The notes beneath the pieces are model-generated. The model was not told the origin of the DNA. It made no database searches and saw only the letters and a program-made list of their open reading frames with translations. A DNA stretch of 56,099 nt, from positions 1 through 56,099 of the forward strand of contig NW_026970675.1 of assembly GCF_963678635.1 (NCBI RefSeq). The letters are read 5' to 3'. This DNA comes from Symsagittifera roscoffensis (Eukaryota > Xenacoelomorpha > Acoela > Convolutidae). The translations under genes and the position numbers were made by a program. This document shows positions 20,596 to 31,318 of this stretch, piece after piece (position 1 is the stretch's first letter; the number at the start of each line of letters is the position of its first letter).

Positions 20596-22201
20596 CCAAA
20601 TAATTCTGAAAAATTTTTCTTTCCTGAGACTATCAACCCAAAAATGGTTGCGGTCCAAGAAAGTGGTCAAAAACGACTTATGGTACCAAAATTATATCGA
20701 TTGGTTGGCTAGTCTTTAAGAAATCGCCAAAAACGCGTTTGTCAAATTGGACTTTTTACCACCTATATAGGTTCTGAAAGACTTTTTCCGCAATTCTCAG
20801 TGAAAGTGCCTAAAAATAATTGGAACGAGCGTAGTAGCCCTGTACGGCACTGGAATAAGGCAAAAAACCGGACCAAAATCAGTTTGGAAACAAAAATTTG
20901 GCCAAAAACTATCAATTTTGGACCCTCCGATTCCTTCCTTTTCCAATCTTTAAGTCGTTAGTTTTATCTACGGAGCTATTTGGAGGGTTACTCAAAAATC
21001 TCTCTAGCAATCGAGCACGTTATGCTAACACGCTTTTAACGCTAAAAACTCAAAAACTCGATCCTCAAAACAGATTGACAAGTTTCGGAAAATTATCAAA
21101 GTTTTGATCGAAAAAACTTTGTTTTCTCTAACTTCTACTAAGTCCTTTTTCACGCGGCTTCTTTGGTTAGAGGGATCGAACTACGTAGTAACTCCCTGTA
21201 TAAAAGCTTTCTGCTGTTCGAAAAAGCTCGGATATCCAAAATTTTGGGGGTCAACAGTTTGGTCGAAAATCAGCAATTTTCGACAAAAATGGGATGTTTC
21301 TCGGGTGTAAATCGGAGATAAGTAATTAATAGTAAGGATAATAATCTATTAGTAGTCGTTAATCAATATATCAATATGCTGTACCCTATTTTGCACCAAA
21401 ATAGCCGAATTAAGACCTTTAACTCGGAAGTTCGCAATCGATGGAGGGTGCAATCGGACCGCGCCAATTGTGCCCCCACTTCTTAAGTATTAATGAAATA
21501 GTACCCGAACAATACTAACATTGTTTCAACGATACCAAACAGTCGTTGTGGATGTTGTCCCTGATCCCCCTGCTGAGTCTGGAACATGTCGATCAGCTTG
21601 CCACTCTACCCTCCGGTCACCGGCAAAATCACCATTAACGTGCTTAAATACTCAAATAACACTCAAGGGAGGGTACCCATCCCGCCACCAAAACACTCAA
21701 TCTTTCTATCCGAAACGATATAAATTAATCTGAAACAACAACAAATAGGAAGGTCAGATCGCATCTTGTCCGGAAATAACATATAAACTGTCACTTTATG
21801 TTTTTTTTTATTGTTTTTGGTTTTTTTTTGGATTTTTTTTGTTTTTTTTTATACTTTTTTCTTTTCAGATAAATTTATTTTTGGCTTTTTCTTGTTCATA
21901 CACTTTTTTTTCGGTTTTACGCTTCCTGTTTAATTGCTTTTGGTCCCGGGACCTTGGGAGAAGCGGGCTCATGACTTCACACTCAACCCTCCGGCCCCCG
22001 GAATTTTTGGTCTTAACTAAGTTAAAAAGCAAAAAAAGACTGGGCGGAGGGTCGGCACCTTCCCCCTAGTACAACAAAGTTCCTAAAGGCCTCTAACTCA
22101 AGAATACGCCCGGAGCGGAGGGTTCGTCGCTGAAACGTTTGCTGATCATGATGGTCTTATGCCTTTAACAGGCCCACCCAGAAGCGCCATAAAAACGTCT
22201 A

Positions 22202-23084
22202 TGTAACATTCGCCCACATACTACACAGTGAGGGAGCGTAGAAAAAGTATCTACTAACGACTGGCACGCGTCCATTACATTAATTCGACTCGTTTCTTAC
22301 CGTCTCGACCTTGCCAGTTGATTTTCTGGTCTGTCTAGGGCTAAGTAAAAAGTTACTATTTTTAGGCCATCAGTCAAACGACTTTTGATCAGCTTTCGTT
22401 TACATGCGAACACAACCACATAGTTGAGTCTCGGATCCTCAGACTACGTGATTGCTATTAAAAACACGGCTCGAGTATCCTATTTTACTAAGTTTTTGGT
22501 GACAGTTCTATATTAAATCCATTGGAGATGGATTGACCCTTTCCTCTTTCTAGCTACTCATAATCTAAAATATCAATCAATACCGGTGTTAATTCAAACT
22601 GTTTATGGCATCAGAGTAGCTAAAAAGTCAGTTTTTTATAGTTTTTCACCATATACTGTCTCTGGGGGGCCGAGCCACCGCTTCCGTGATTTTCTTGTAA
22701 TAACGTCTTTTTTACTCCCAATTCGTGGCACGGGAGGGTACTGCTCTCTACTCCTTCCCCACTGAAGCCGCCTTCCTGGCTAATTCCTTCCGCTAAGTGA
22801 CTTATCGTGCGTAATTGTCACGATAAGAGGCTTTGTTTTTTCTATGTTTTCTTCCCACTTTCTCTCGCTAATTCGGTTGTTATTGTGTTTTTCGTCTTTT
22901 TTTGGCTCAAAAGGGCCGTTTTCGCATTTCTCAGAACTGTGACGTCACATTTCGAATATTTGAAAATTTATAATTCTCGAATTTTCTGACCCTCCTTTGC
23001 AACAATTTCAAACCTTAAGGCCTCTAATTCTACTTTCGTGTTGTGTCGGAAGGTTGCGCTGTGCCAGTCTGGCGAAATGGCGCA
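22202..23084 (-). repeat. 5' LTR of copy 3 (type I)
   Basis: 883 bp on the minus strand. It ends GAATGTTACA at 22202 and starts at 23084 as TGCGCCATTTCGCC, one base off the TGTGCC start of copy 2. It contains TGACGTCA at 22940-22947. The primer binding site follows at about 22175-22189 with one mismatch (TGGCGCTTCTGGGTG). No partner 3' LTR is present, because the 3' part of copy 3 is missing beyond 13894. Confidence 0.75.
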
Positions 23085-23690
23085 AATATTGAAAAAACAA
23101 GAAAAAAAAAGTCGATGAAAACTTCTGGAAGAGATCTAGCAGACTGTTAAACATCCAAACAAAGAAAACAAACTACGAGATTAGCAGGCTGACGAAACCG
23201 GTTTTAACAAAAATCTACTGGAATTTTTTTTGAAAAATATAGTGAAATATACGCATGCACATGGAGAATCATCTGCAATTATTGCAATTGCAATCCGATG
23301 AAGAAAATATAAGTAACTAAAACTGTGGGGTGCAAACCCTTGAACCAAGAGCTCTGAAGACTTACCTACTAATACTACTACATGCATTCCGTTTCTGTTT
23401 GCCCAGTGCTTTGAACTTTTGTTTGGTTACCACAAACTCATTTTTGGCTTTGATATTTTTCTTTAGTAACTTTTCAGTTGTTTGTGAAGCTGGTAGAGTT
23501 CTTGGTCGAACCAAGACACTGAGAGTCCTTCCTTTGTCATCGCGGCTGATAGTTGAAAAGCCTCAGTCAGTTTCTGGGACAGATCGTCTAGTGTGGTTCC
23601 CAGGGGTATGCCGCGAACCGCGTCTTCTAGTTCGTTAAGATCGAGTTTTCGAATAGTGCGTGATTCTGCTTGTGGGTACTCAATATTGAT
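23085..23690 (-). pseudogene. LINE-like coding fragment between LTRs
   Basis: Minus strand from 23690: INIEYPQAESRTIRKLDLNE, GIPLGTTLDDLSQKLTEAFQ, AMTKEGLSVSWFDQELYQLH. It is then interrupted and continues out of frame (KNIKAKNEFVVTKQKFKALG) to about 23385, followed by a GTAAGT. The rest, to 23085, is AT-rich and shared with 13292-13560. It matches no domain I can name. Position and frame argue that it follows the endonuclease domain of a non-LTR retrotransposon. Two other copies exist (13560-13893, 24357-24647). Confidence 0.5.
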
Positions 23691-24350
23691 TGTGACATCC
23701 GACCCGAATTGACAAAAAAGGCCATTTCAAGTTATTAGCCGCTGACCTTGAAAATTGGCAGTTTTTACAGATTAGCGATGTTATTGGAACGATTAGACTA
23801 ACTGTGAAGGTCAGAATATTCTAGTATTTTAAATTTTTAAAATTTCGAATGAAGACGTCAGATCTCCGAGAAACGTCAAAAACGGCCATTTTGGAAGAAA
23901 ATCAAAATGAACAAGAACAATGACAGACAGAAGTTGCGAAAACAACAACAACGATAGTTGCGAGAAAAACGACGGCAAGAAAAAGAAAAATACGACAAAG
24001 TATAGCAGAGACCGCTCCGAGTTGCAACAATTTTGTCGCTACAATCGTTGCAAAGCCATTCACACTAACGGTGAAGGGTGAAAACCAGCCTTCTGGAGAG
24101 GAAAAAAGAGTGTTATTTCCCCGGATTCAGGAATCCGGAGGGGTCTTGAGACCTGAACTCAAACTATTTCAAACTAACTTTTAGCTTCCTGGTTATGTCC
24201 TGAATTGAATTTAATTAACATCTAGATTCATTTTCCGATAATGAGAAGCTAGGAGTTGAGGGAAAGGGTTGATAAATCTGCGATGGAGATGATGATTTTT
24301 ATCTACTGAACAAACACAATAGTATTATAATAAATAGTAGTAGCCCTACT
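23691..24350 (+). repeat. Truncated type II LTR
   Basis: Starts TGTGACATCCGACCCGAATT, as the 5' LTR of copy 4 does at 24648, and follows it closely to about 24350, where it breaks off (AATAAATAGTAGTAGCCC) into a second copy of the LINE-like fragment. The last third, including the LTR end, is absent. The pair [LINE fragment + LTR] is thus repeated in tandem with a 957-bp period. The CRE-like site is mutated (AGACGTCA). Confidence 0.75.
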
Positions 24351-24356
24351 TTTAGT

Positions 24357-24647
24357 AGCCCAGTGTTTTGAACTTTCGTTTGGTTACCACAAACTCATCT
24401 TTGCCTTTGATGTTTTTCTTTAGTAACTTTTCAGTTGTTTGTGAAGCTGGTAGAGTTCTTGGTCGAACCAAGACACTGAGAGTCCTTTCTTTGTCATCGC
24501 GACTGATAGTTGAAAAGCCTCAGTCAGTTTCTGGGACAGATCGTCTAGTGTGATTTCCAGGGGTATGCAGCGAACCGCTTCTTCTAGTTCGTTAAGATCA
24601 ATTTTTTGAATAGTGCTAGATTCTGCTTGTGGGTACTCAATATTGAT
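24357..24647 (-). pseudogene. LINE-like coding fragment flanking the 5' LTR of copy 4
   Basis: Minus strand: INIEYPQAESSTIQKIDLNE, RCIPLEITLDDLSQKLTEAF, VAMTKKGLSVSWFDQELYQL, then KNIKGKDEFVVTKRKFKTLG in another frame. It is the left flank of the copy 4 insertion. The codon frame at its LTR edge (ATC AAT ATT) is the same as that of the endonuclease fragment on the right flank (CAA ATC), with GAT/ATC shared. This is consistent with both halves coming from one interrupted gene. Confidence 0.55.
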
Positions 24648-25562
24648 TGTGACATCCGACCAGAATTGACAAAAAAGGCCATTTCGAGTTATTAGCCGCT
24701 GACCTTGAAAATTGGCAGTTTTAGCAGATTAGCGACGTTATTGGAACGATTAGACTAACAGTGAAGGTCAGAATATTCTGGTATTTTAAATTTTTAAATT
24801 TTCGAACGATGACGTCAGATTTCCGAGAAACGTCAAAAACGGCCGTTTTGGAAGAAATTCAAAATGAACAAGAACAACGACAGATGTTGCGAAAACAAGA
24901 ATAACATTAGTTGCGAGAAAAAGACAAGAAAAAGAAAAATACGACAAAGTATAGCAGAGACCGCTCCGAAGTGCAACGATTGTGTCGCTACAATCGCCGC
25001 AAAGCCATTCACGTTAACGGTGAAGGGTGGAAACCAGCCTTCCGAGGAGGAAATAAGAGTGTTATTTCCCCGGATTCAGGAATCGGGAGGGGTCTTGAGA
25101 CCTGAACTCAAACTATTTCAAACTAACTTTTAGCTTCCTGGTTATGTCCTGAATTGAATTTAATTAACATCTAGATTCAATTTCCGATAATGAGAAGCTA
25201 GGAGTTGAGGGAAAGGGTTGATCCATCTGCGATGGAGATGACGATTTTTATCTACTGAACAAACACAATAGTAATATCATAAACAGTAGTAGCCCTTTTT
25301 TAGGTGTGACCTCGTGGTGTGGGGATACTGAGACCCAGCCATGAGCTCACTGTTCTTGCATATAATTAAGTTAAGTTGAGTGTTTTGACCGAATCCGAAA
25401 GCAGTAACGTTTTTGTCGACCCGATGTTAGAAAAAGACCATCAAAAGAACTGGCTTTGGTAGAGACGGTTAAAAGCATGTAGAGCTTTGTTTAGACCTCG
25501 GCCAGTCGTCTTATAGCTTAGCTTTATTTTCCGTCGACATGTACTTCCGGACGAATGTTACA
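24648..25562 (+). repeat. 5' LTR of copy 4 (type II)
   Basis: 915 bp, starting TGTGACATCCGACCAGAATT and ending GACGAATGTTACA. The 3' LTR at 46942-47858 aligns end to end with it. Contains TGACGTCA at 24810-24817 and ends with the block TAGAGACGGT...GCCAGTCGTCTTATAGCTTA that is also recognisable in type I LTRs. A short in-LTR frame (ETAPKCNDCVATIAAKPFTL to LFQTNF) is open here. Confidence 0.85.
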
Positions 25563-25574
25563 TAGAAGTTTTTA

Positions 25575-25589
25575 TGGCGCTCCTGGGTG
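25575..25589 (+). promoter_or_regulatory. Primer binding site, copy 4
   Basis: TGGCGCTCCTGGGTG, 12 nt after the LTR terminal CA. It is identical to the sites of copies 2, 5 and 6, while sequence immediately after it (TTATTC here, GGCCTG in type I) differs. That local conservation across diverged subfamilies is what marks it as the priming site. Start of minus-strand cDNA synthesis by a host tRNA is the expected role. Confidence 0.7.
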
Positions 25590-27499
25590 TTATTCTTTTT
25601 TAACATCATGACCGGCAGAACCGTTAACGAGCACTCCGCGCAGGGCGGATGCTCATAATAACGCCCTTTATAGGCCCTAAACGCCGGGGCGGAAGGGTAG
25701 TTCTGAACGCGGAAGCCTTCCGGATTCCAGTGAATAGTTTTTTTAACCTAGTTAAGACCGAAAACTCACGAACCAGGAAAGGCGGGGGGGATTCGCGGTC
25801 CCGTCACTTCCTGAGTGCTGCGTGACCAAAAACACTTAAAGATAGATAGGATACCAAACAAAATCTAGTATAGTACCCAAGAAAAAACAAAAAAAAATAA
25901 AAAAATAACCGAAAAAACCAAAAACAGTAAAAAAAAAATATAAAATCAGTAGAAATCATCCCCCCAGACGGGATGTGATCCGACCCTCCCGTTTGATGTT
26001 GTTAGATATATTGTTGTTACAGGCATTTATCTCAGTCAGGATCTTTTCGATCATTTTTGTGGCCCGTTTGTGAGGCTTGTACTGTAGGGTTATTTGAGTA
26101 ATTAAGCACGTTAATGCTAATTTGGGCTCAATCCGGAAGGGTCTCGGGATTAGTGAAGAAGACTGATGCGGCAAGCAGTACAAGGAGTGGCAAGAGGGGG
26201 CTCAACGACAACAACAGTCGACTGTTGGGTATCGTTAATAAGTTTTGTATCCCTTTTGGTACAAAAAGTAAGATATTAATCTGTGGGGGGCTCGACAGTG
26301 CTGCACTGTAGTGACCCTTCACCGAACTGCGAATTTCCGAGTTAAGCACCTTAATTCGGATATTGAACAAACCCGGAGGGGTATAGTATTACTAGTATTG
26401 TTATTTATACAGCCTATATTAGTACTCCTATATCGTTTTTCAGTGAAAAAACAGTAATTTTGATCCCCCCACAAATCGCAATTTTTGAGATATCGATCTT
26501 TTTTGAAACGGAAAAAAGCGCTAAATTAGTGAGTTACATTGTAACTGTACTGGTATAATAAGTAGAACCGGTTGAGCTTTGTTTAGAAGTGGTTGGAACT
26601 ATTTGGGCACCAAAAACCGAACTTGAGTGATTTCTGAAAGAACAAAACACTATAAAATAAGAAATTTTTTTGAAATTTTTGAGATAGGACAGTAAAAATT
26701 GTTGTTCGGCCAACGTCCACTAGTGAAAAGACAGGCTTAAAAACCCGTTTGCCGATAGCCCTCTGGGTAACAGAGATTTCGAACTTAAAGTGTTTGATTT
26801 AGTGGATTCATCAACCCAGAGGGGTCGAAATAGCATAGTTTTTTGCAAATTTCAGCTAGGGCGTTTTAGATCGAGTTTTTGCATTGATCTAGAAGAGTAT
26901 AGGCCTTTTGAGCTCGGATCATTAATTTTTAGGGCGAATAGAACAAAATTACGAAAAAGTTAAGCGGGACCTATAGGAGAGAAAATTTTTGACTTCAAGA
27001 AAAAGACGTTTTGATTAATAACTTTGGAACTACTGGACAGATCCGGTTGATCTTGGTACCATTAGATCAGAAATTGGCTGAGTTTACTGATAGCATCAAT
27101 TGTTCAAAAAAAGAAGCGTTAATCTTTTTTAGGATTATTTTTAGCAACGTTTCCAATTCGGGAAGGTAGACCCTTCACGTTTTATAAGTTTTTTTTGGAA
27201 GGCCCTTACACCCCCACCAAAAGGTAGTAACGGTCAAATAAGGCAATTTTACGCTGTTTTAGACAAAAAGGGAAAGCTAAGGGCACCAGAAAACCTTAGT
27301 CGAGCCGAAACTAGGCAAGCGATAAGACCCTTCTTCGTTAGGGTGAATTGTCGAATAAGAGGCTTAGCTTCAATCCGGAAGGGTCTTGGGAAAGACGACA
27401 CACCCTTACTAGTTATTTTAAACAGCATACTAGCATCGGAGAACGTATCCGGAAGGGTATCGGTTGGATATTTAGAAAGCCTCTGAGAAGCTATTTTTA

Positions 27500-27706
27500 C
27501 AAACCCGGAGGGGTCTCAATCCGGAGGGGTCTAAATTTTTACAAACCTGGAGGGGTCCCAATCCGGAGGGGTCCCAATTTTGCCAATCCGGAGGGGTCCG
27601 ATTTTTGCCAATCCGGAGGGGTGCCAATTTTGCCAATCTGGAGGGGTACCAATTTTGCCAATCCGGAGGGGTACTGTTTTTGTCAATCCGGTGGGGTATT
27701 ATTTTG
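27500..27706 (+). repeat. Minisatellite of CCGGAGGGGT units in the copy 4 leader
   Basis: Eight or nine units built on AATCCGGAGGGGT plus a T/C-rich spacer such as CCAATTTTGCC, period about 25 bp. Variants include CCTGGAGGGGT, TCTGGAGGGGT and CCGGTGGGGT. The motif is the type II equivalent of the CGGAGGGTT cluster in type I leaders. A 126-codon plus-strand frame across it reflects a 24-26 bp period and is not a gene. Confidence 0.75.
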
Positions 27707-28441
27707 TCGAGACTTCGGAAGACAATAGAAAATAAAGTAGTTAAAGGTATTAGGTTATTAAGAAATAGGCTGAGAACCAGACCAAAACAAAACAGGTCTA
27801 AACTCGGATATTCGCAACACTCAGTCTAATTTGAAAAAAATGTGTAACTCATTAGTGTGGACTGGAATCCAAAACGTTTTTGAGAAAAGTGATTGCCCTG
27901 AGGATTGTAGTAAGTCTAGGTCGGGCAGTTCGAAGGCAGATAGGTAACACAGGACTCGGTGGGTGCAATAGACGCCCACTTGAGAAAATTATTGCCTTCA
28001 AGTTTCGTCTGTTTGGTACAGCATCAATCAGGTAAAGCTCTTTCTTTAGATACAAGTTCGATTATTGTACTGCGACCGACTTAAAGTACAAAACACATAC
28101 ATATTTCATAGAAACTATTCTTATTTTGTTATTTCGGGTTTTCGATCAATAATATTTGTTCTTGATTGGGTAGTGAGAACACTATCTTTTAAATAGACTG
28201 ATATCATCATACTGTGATAGCTTCACATCTTACAACTAATAATCGATTTTTGTGAATAAATTGTATACACGCTGTACAGTGATAACATACAAGGATTCGT
28301 GGTCAATATTTAATAGAAACTTTTGGGATTTATTGTGTTGTGTTATTATTATCAGTAGTCATTAGATATTGACATTAGATATCGAAAAAGACATTAGATA
28401 TCGAATTGAGTGTATATGCGGTAAGAAGTGTCAAATTAAAA

Positions 28442-28639
28442 ATGAGTCTAGACAAGTCAAGGATACCTAAACTAAGTGATAGCTCAAGGAAATTTATACC
28501 AGAAAAACAAAGAAAAACAATTACCGACCCTTTTGTGGAGAGGATCACACGAAACCGGCCGACAAAGGGGAGACGGTTTCAGGCAGAATGGTTGAGACCA
28601 GGAGTCAAAAGTCCTCAGAAGAGCAAAAGGCAATGCTAG
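28442..28639 (+). CDS. Short frame at gag start, copy 4
   Basis: ATG at 28442 in AAAAATGAG context, 65 codons: MSLDKSRIPKLSDSSRKFIP then a basic segment. It overlaps the next frame (28588, MVETRSQKSSEEQKAML) out of register. Either it is an upstream frame or, more likely, part of the gag N-terminus displaced by a frameshift. Nothing in other copies settles this; their gag N-termini do not align with it. Confidence 0.3.
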   Translation: MSLDKSRIPKLSDSSRKFIPEKQRKTITDPFVERITRNRPTKGRRFQAEWLRPGVKSPQKSKRQC

Positions 28640-29567
28640 AAGTGGAGGTCCATCCGGACCAGGCCATGGATGAGAACCAGGAAATACATGGACCGGAGGG
28701 GAGAGGAAACAGAAGGCTGGCGAGTGAATCTACTCCGGTAGAACAAGGCCAAGATTTTGCCACTTCAACCGGGACACAGAAAATGTGGCAAGTAGAAGAT
28801 CTCCCACAGACAACACCATGATGGCAGGCGTGACGGAGAAACCGGCAACGTCCTCATCGTTTTCAGAAAGAGTGACGAACACTTTCGGGAACATCTTTCC
28901 ATTTACCATGGGAGCGGTTACAGGCGATGAAGGAGAATCCCAGGAAGAGGAAGAGCCGATGACGAGCAAGTTGACTTTGGATCTCGAGTCAGCCTCAAAA
29001 GTTCGACAGTTCGACCAGGAGAATGAGGCATACACCGACAGAGGGACTGGCACCATGGACCAATTTGATGTAGCGAGGACAATAAGCAAAGACACAAACA
29101 CATCAGGCCAGTCAGGAGACTTTGTGAGTATGACGAATTCGGAAATGCGAACCTGGGAGAATAGAAATACAGGGCTAAGCAACGCACCGGCGGATCCAGA
29201 GGTGGGTAATGAAAAGACGTCGAGGCAGAGACTCAAAGCCCGAATCTCGACCAGCACCAAGCTACTTGGGATCGACAGGGTGACACCGCCACCCGTGACG
29301 CCATTAGTGGACAACGGAGCATCGATTGAAGAAGCCTTGACTTACATAGTGTGCAGTATAGGAGAACAGAATGAACAGATGTCCATAAGAATGAGTGAAT
29401 TAGAAAGAGCAGTCCACGTCGAGAGAGAAAGTCTGCGGGAAGAAATAAACCGCAATCGACAAGAAGTTGGTAGAAGCGAAAAACGCTTGAAGGAAAGAAC
29501 AGATGAACATTTGGCGAAGAACTTGTCGCGAATGACAAGGGAAGCGGAGCGAAGAGAGTTAAGGTAA
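28588..29567 (+). pseudogene. gag: Gag N-terminal and coiled-coil part, copy 4
   Basis: ATG at 28588, MVETRSQKSSEEQKAML, looks like a natural gag start. A frameshift near 28770 moves into a 260-codon frame (28785-29567). That frame is Ser/Thr/Glu-rich, then has GIDRVTPPPVTPLVDNGASI and a strong heptad segment, SIRMSELERAVHVERESLRE followed by NRQEVGRSEKRLKERTDEHL. The coiled coil matches the position of that in copies 2, 3 and 5 but not its sequence, so type II gag N-termini have diverged. It stops at 29567 and coding resumes in another frame. Confidence 0.6.
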
Positions 29568-29575
29568 GAGATGAC

Positions 29576-30070
29576 ATGGAGAAATTGAGAAGTAGAGCAG
29601 ACAAGAGCAAAAAGATAGATGCGATGACGGAGAGGCCAACTCAGGCTATCATGAACAGGAGCAAAAGCAAGAGCAAAAAGATAGATGCGATGATGGAGAG
29701 GCCAACTCAGGCTATCATGGATAGGTTGGACGGGCTACTAGGCAGCAGGAGTGGACCAAAAGATGGGGAACCGAACTCGGGAGGTCCCAGCAGGGAGCCG
29801 AAGGTGAGTTTTAATGACCAACTAAATAGCAGGAGGACGTATGGATCCACTAGAGGTAGGGTCAGTTCATCAGGCTATGCCGCAAGGGATAATAGAACAA
29901 GGGGCCCAAACAGCAGAGCAAGTTCAACGGGCAACAGACAGACCTCAAACGAACGACCGACGCAAGGCACACATGCGACTGGGAGAGGTGATTCCAGTAA
30001 CAGGAGACATGCGAGCCCAGGGGGAAACAATTCCGGCGATTCGGACAGAAGGGAAGTACCAAATACATAA
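29576..30070 (+). pseudogene. gag: Gag disordered middle part, copy 4
   Basis: A 164-codon frame with an internal duplication: KSKKIDAMTERPTQAIMNR is followed by SKSKKIDAMMERPTQAIMDR. It is then Ser/Arg/Gly/Asn-rich (GPSREPKVSFNDQLNSR, TRGPNSRASSTGNRQTSNER). This is the counterpart of the RSRERPRAAPSRPGW disordered stretch in copy 5. A ~130-bp gap with LNRSLETFLTRLSRI (30130-30185) in another frame connects it to the capsid part. Confidence 0.5.
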
Positions 30071-30200
30071 CCCTTAACAGGGGAAGATGATACTCAGACG
30101 GGGCATTCATGAGATGCTACATCAATGGCCACAGCCTTTGAACCTCTGAACAGGTCTTTGGAGACATTCCTTACGAGGTTATCCAGAATCAATAGACGTT

Positions 30201-31303
30201 GTGAGAAATCCAGAAGTCTGTAAAAAACCAAGATGCTATAAAGACGATTCTGATGGCTGTTTTGATACCTGGATAGAGGTGATGACACTGCATTTTGAGG
30301 AAGAAGACCTGTCAGAAAGGCAAGAATGCAGTGCGCTCACCAGTAACTTGGAAGGAACAGCCCTAAACTGTGTGATGGCTAAGAAGCAGTACCAGCGGGA
30401 CACTGCTGAGAAAATCTTTGAAATCCTGTTAAATCGTTTTGGCTCAGGGGTGCAGGGACACCAGTCAATGATGCGCTTCGAGAAACGGAGGCAAAGAAAA
30501 GATGAGACGATAGGCAAGTTTCTGAGAAGGCGCAGCCAACCGGATGAGTCGAACAGGAGGATGAACCTGGCAGTAGCCTCAAAATTTATCGATGGTGTGA
30601 AGAATGATGAAATTCGAACAATGCTAGCAACACATTACTCACCACTCTCAACCAATGCGCCAACACCAGAGGAATTGAGGCTCAAGTCAAAAGAATATCT
30701 TTTATTGAAACCTCCTTCGAGATCTGGACATTACAAGAACAATTATGGCAAATTTAACCCCGGACCAGCAAACCAAGGGAACAACTGGTACAAACCAAGG
30801 GACGATATGGACAAGAGATGCTCTTGTGCAAATTGCAGTTCGACGGACCATCATGGGTCAGCATGCCCAACTTATAAACAGGGCATGAAGGCAATAGGCT
30901 TTAGCCTCGAGGACGGAGATGCGTCAGAGATTGACCGTTAGGATTTCATGAGAGGAGTAATTGCAAAACTCGGCCCGAGGTGTTTCTTTTGCAACTTTGA
31001 AGGTCATTTTAAATCGGATTACCGCAATTCTGGGATGCTGTAGCAGACATCAAGCATACAAGACATGAGGAAGCTTTATCGGGAGTGAAAGCCAGCAAGG
31101 CTCGCCTATTGAGTGAGGCGGAGGGGCCCAGAAAAGAAAAACCGCAAGAGCTGCCGACGAAGAAGATGCAGGCGGTAACGGAAGAGACGTGTGAACCGGA
31201 ACCAGTGACGGCGGCAGATGACTTCAAGATCGATTATAGGGCAGCCGCGAGGGATGCTTTAAATAGAGTCCAGCAAGAATTGGTAACGAAGGAGATTGAA
31301 CAA
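30201..31303 (+). pseudogene. gag: Gag capsid and nucleocapsid, copy 4
   Basis: Frame 30201-30941: YKDDSDGCFDTWIEVMTLHF, ECSALTSNLEGTALNCVMAK, LNRFGSGVQGHQSMMRFEKR, RRRSQPDESNRRMNLAVASK, and the first CCHC knuckle CANCSSTDHHGSAC (all four ligands present). After a TAG (30939-30941) the same register gives GPRCFFCNFEGHFKSDY: the second knuckle has lost its last Cys through a one-base deletion near 31018. Coding resumes at 31085 (KASKARLLSEAE, VTAADDFKIDYRAAARDALN). The capsid block aligns closely with copy 5, so this part of Gag is best conserved. Confidence 0.8.
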
Positions 31304-31318
31304 TAAGTAAAGCTCGAA

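Larger units (their letters stand above)
18265..22201 (-). other. Leader between LTR and gag with insertion and partial duplication, copy 3
   Basis: Homologous to the leader of copy 2 but 1.3 kb longer. From gag outward: about 115 bp of normal leader (18265-18380), 209 bp of sequence seen nowhere else here (18380-18588), a perfect hairpin (18589-18835), a leader piece (18837-19573), and then the leader restarting from its gag-proximal end (19574-22201). The piece 18837-19573 repeats 20872-21605. No supported gene. Short plus-strand frames at 18829-19274 and 20898-21310 are simply the duplicate. Confidence 0.6.
25563..28441 (+). other. Untranslated leader of copy 4
   Basis: About 2.9 kb between LTR and gag with no supported gene. 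Features: A-rich tracts around 25880-25940, scattered CCGGAGGGGT and CCGGAAGGGT motifs (for example 26370, 27373), a minisatellite at 27500-27706, and AT-rich sequence at 28080-28440. The motif orientation is sense to gag, the reverse of type I copies. Frames over the minisatellite are repeat-encoded and not taken as genes. Confidence 0.6.

Noticed and set aside
27348-27728. A 126-codon plus-strand frame over the leader of copy 4
   Set aside because: It is encoded by a ~25-bp minisatellite, has repeat-derived residues (KPGGVPIRRGPNF and similar), and no counterpart elsewhere.
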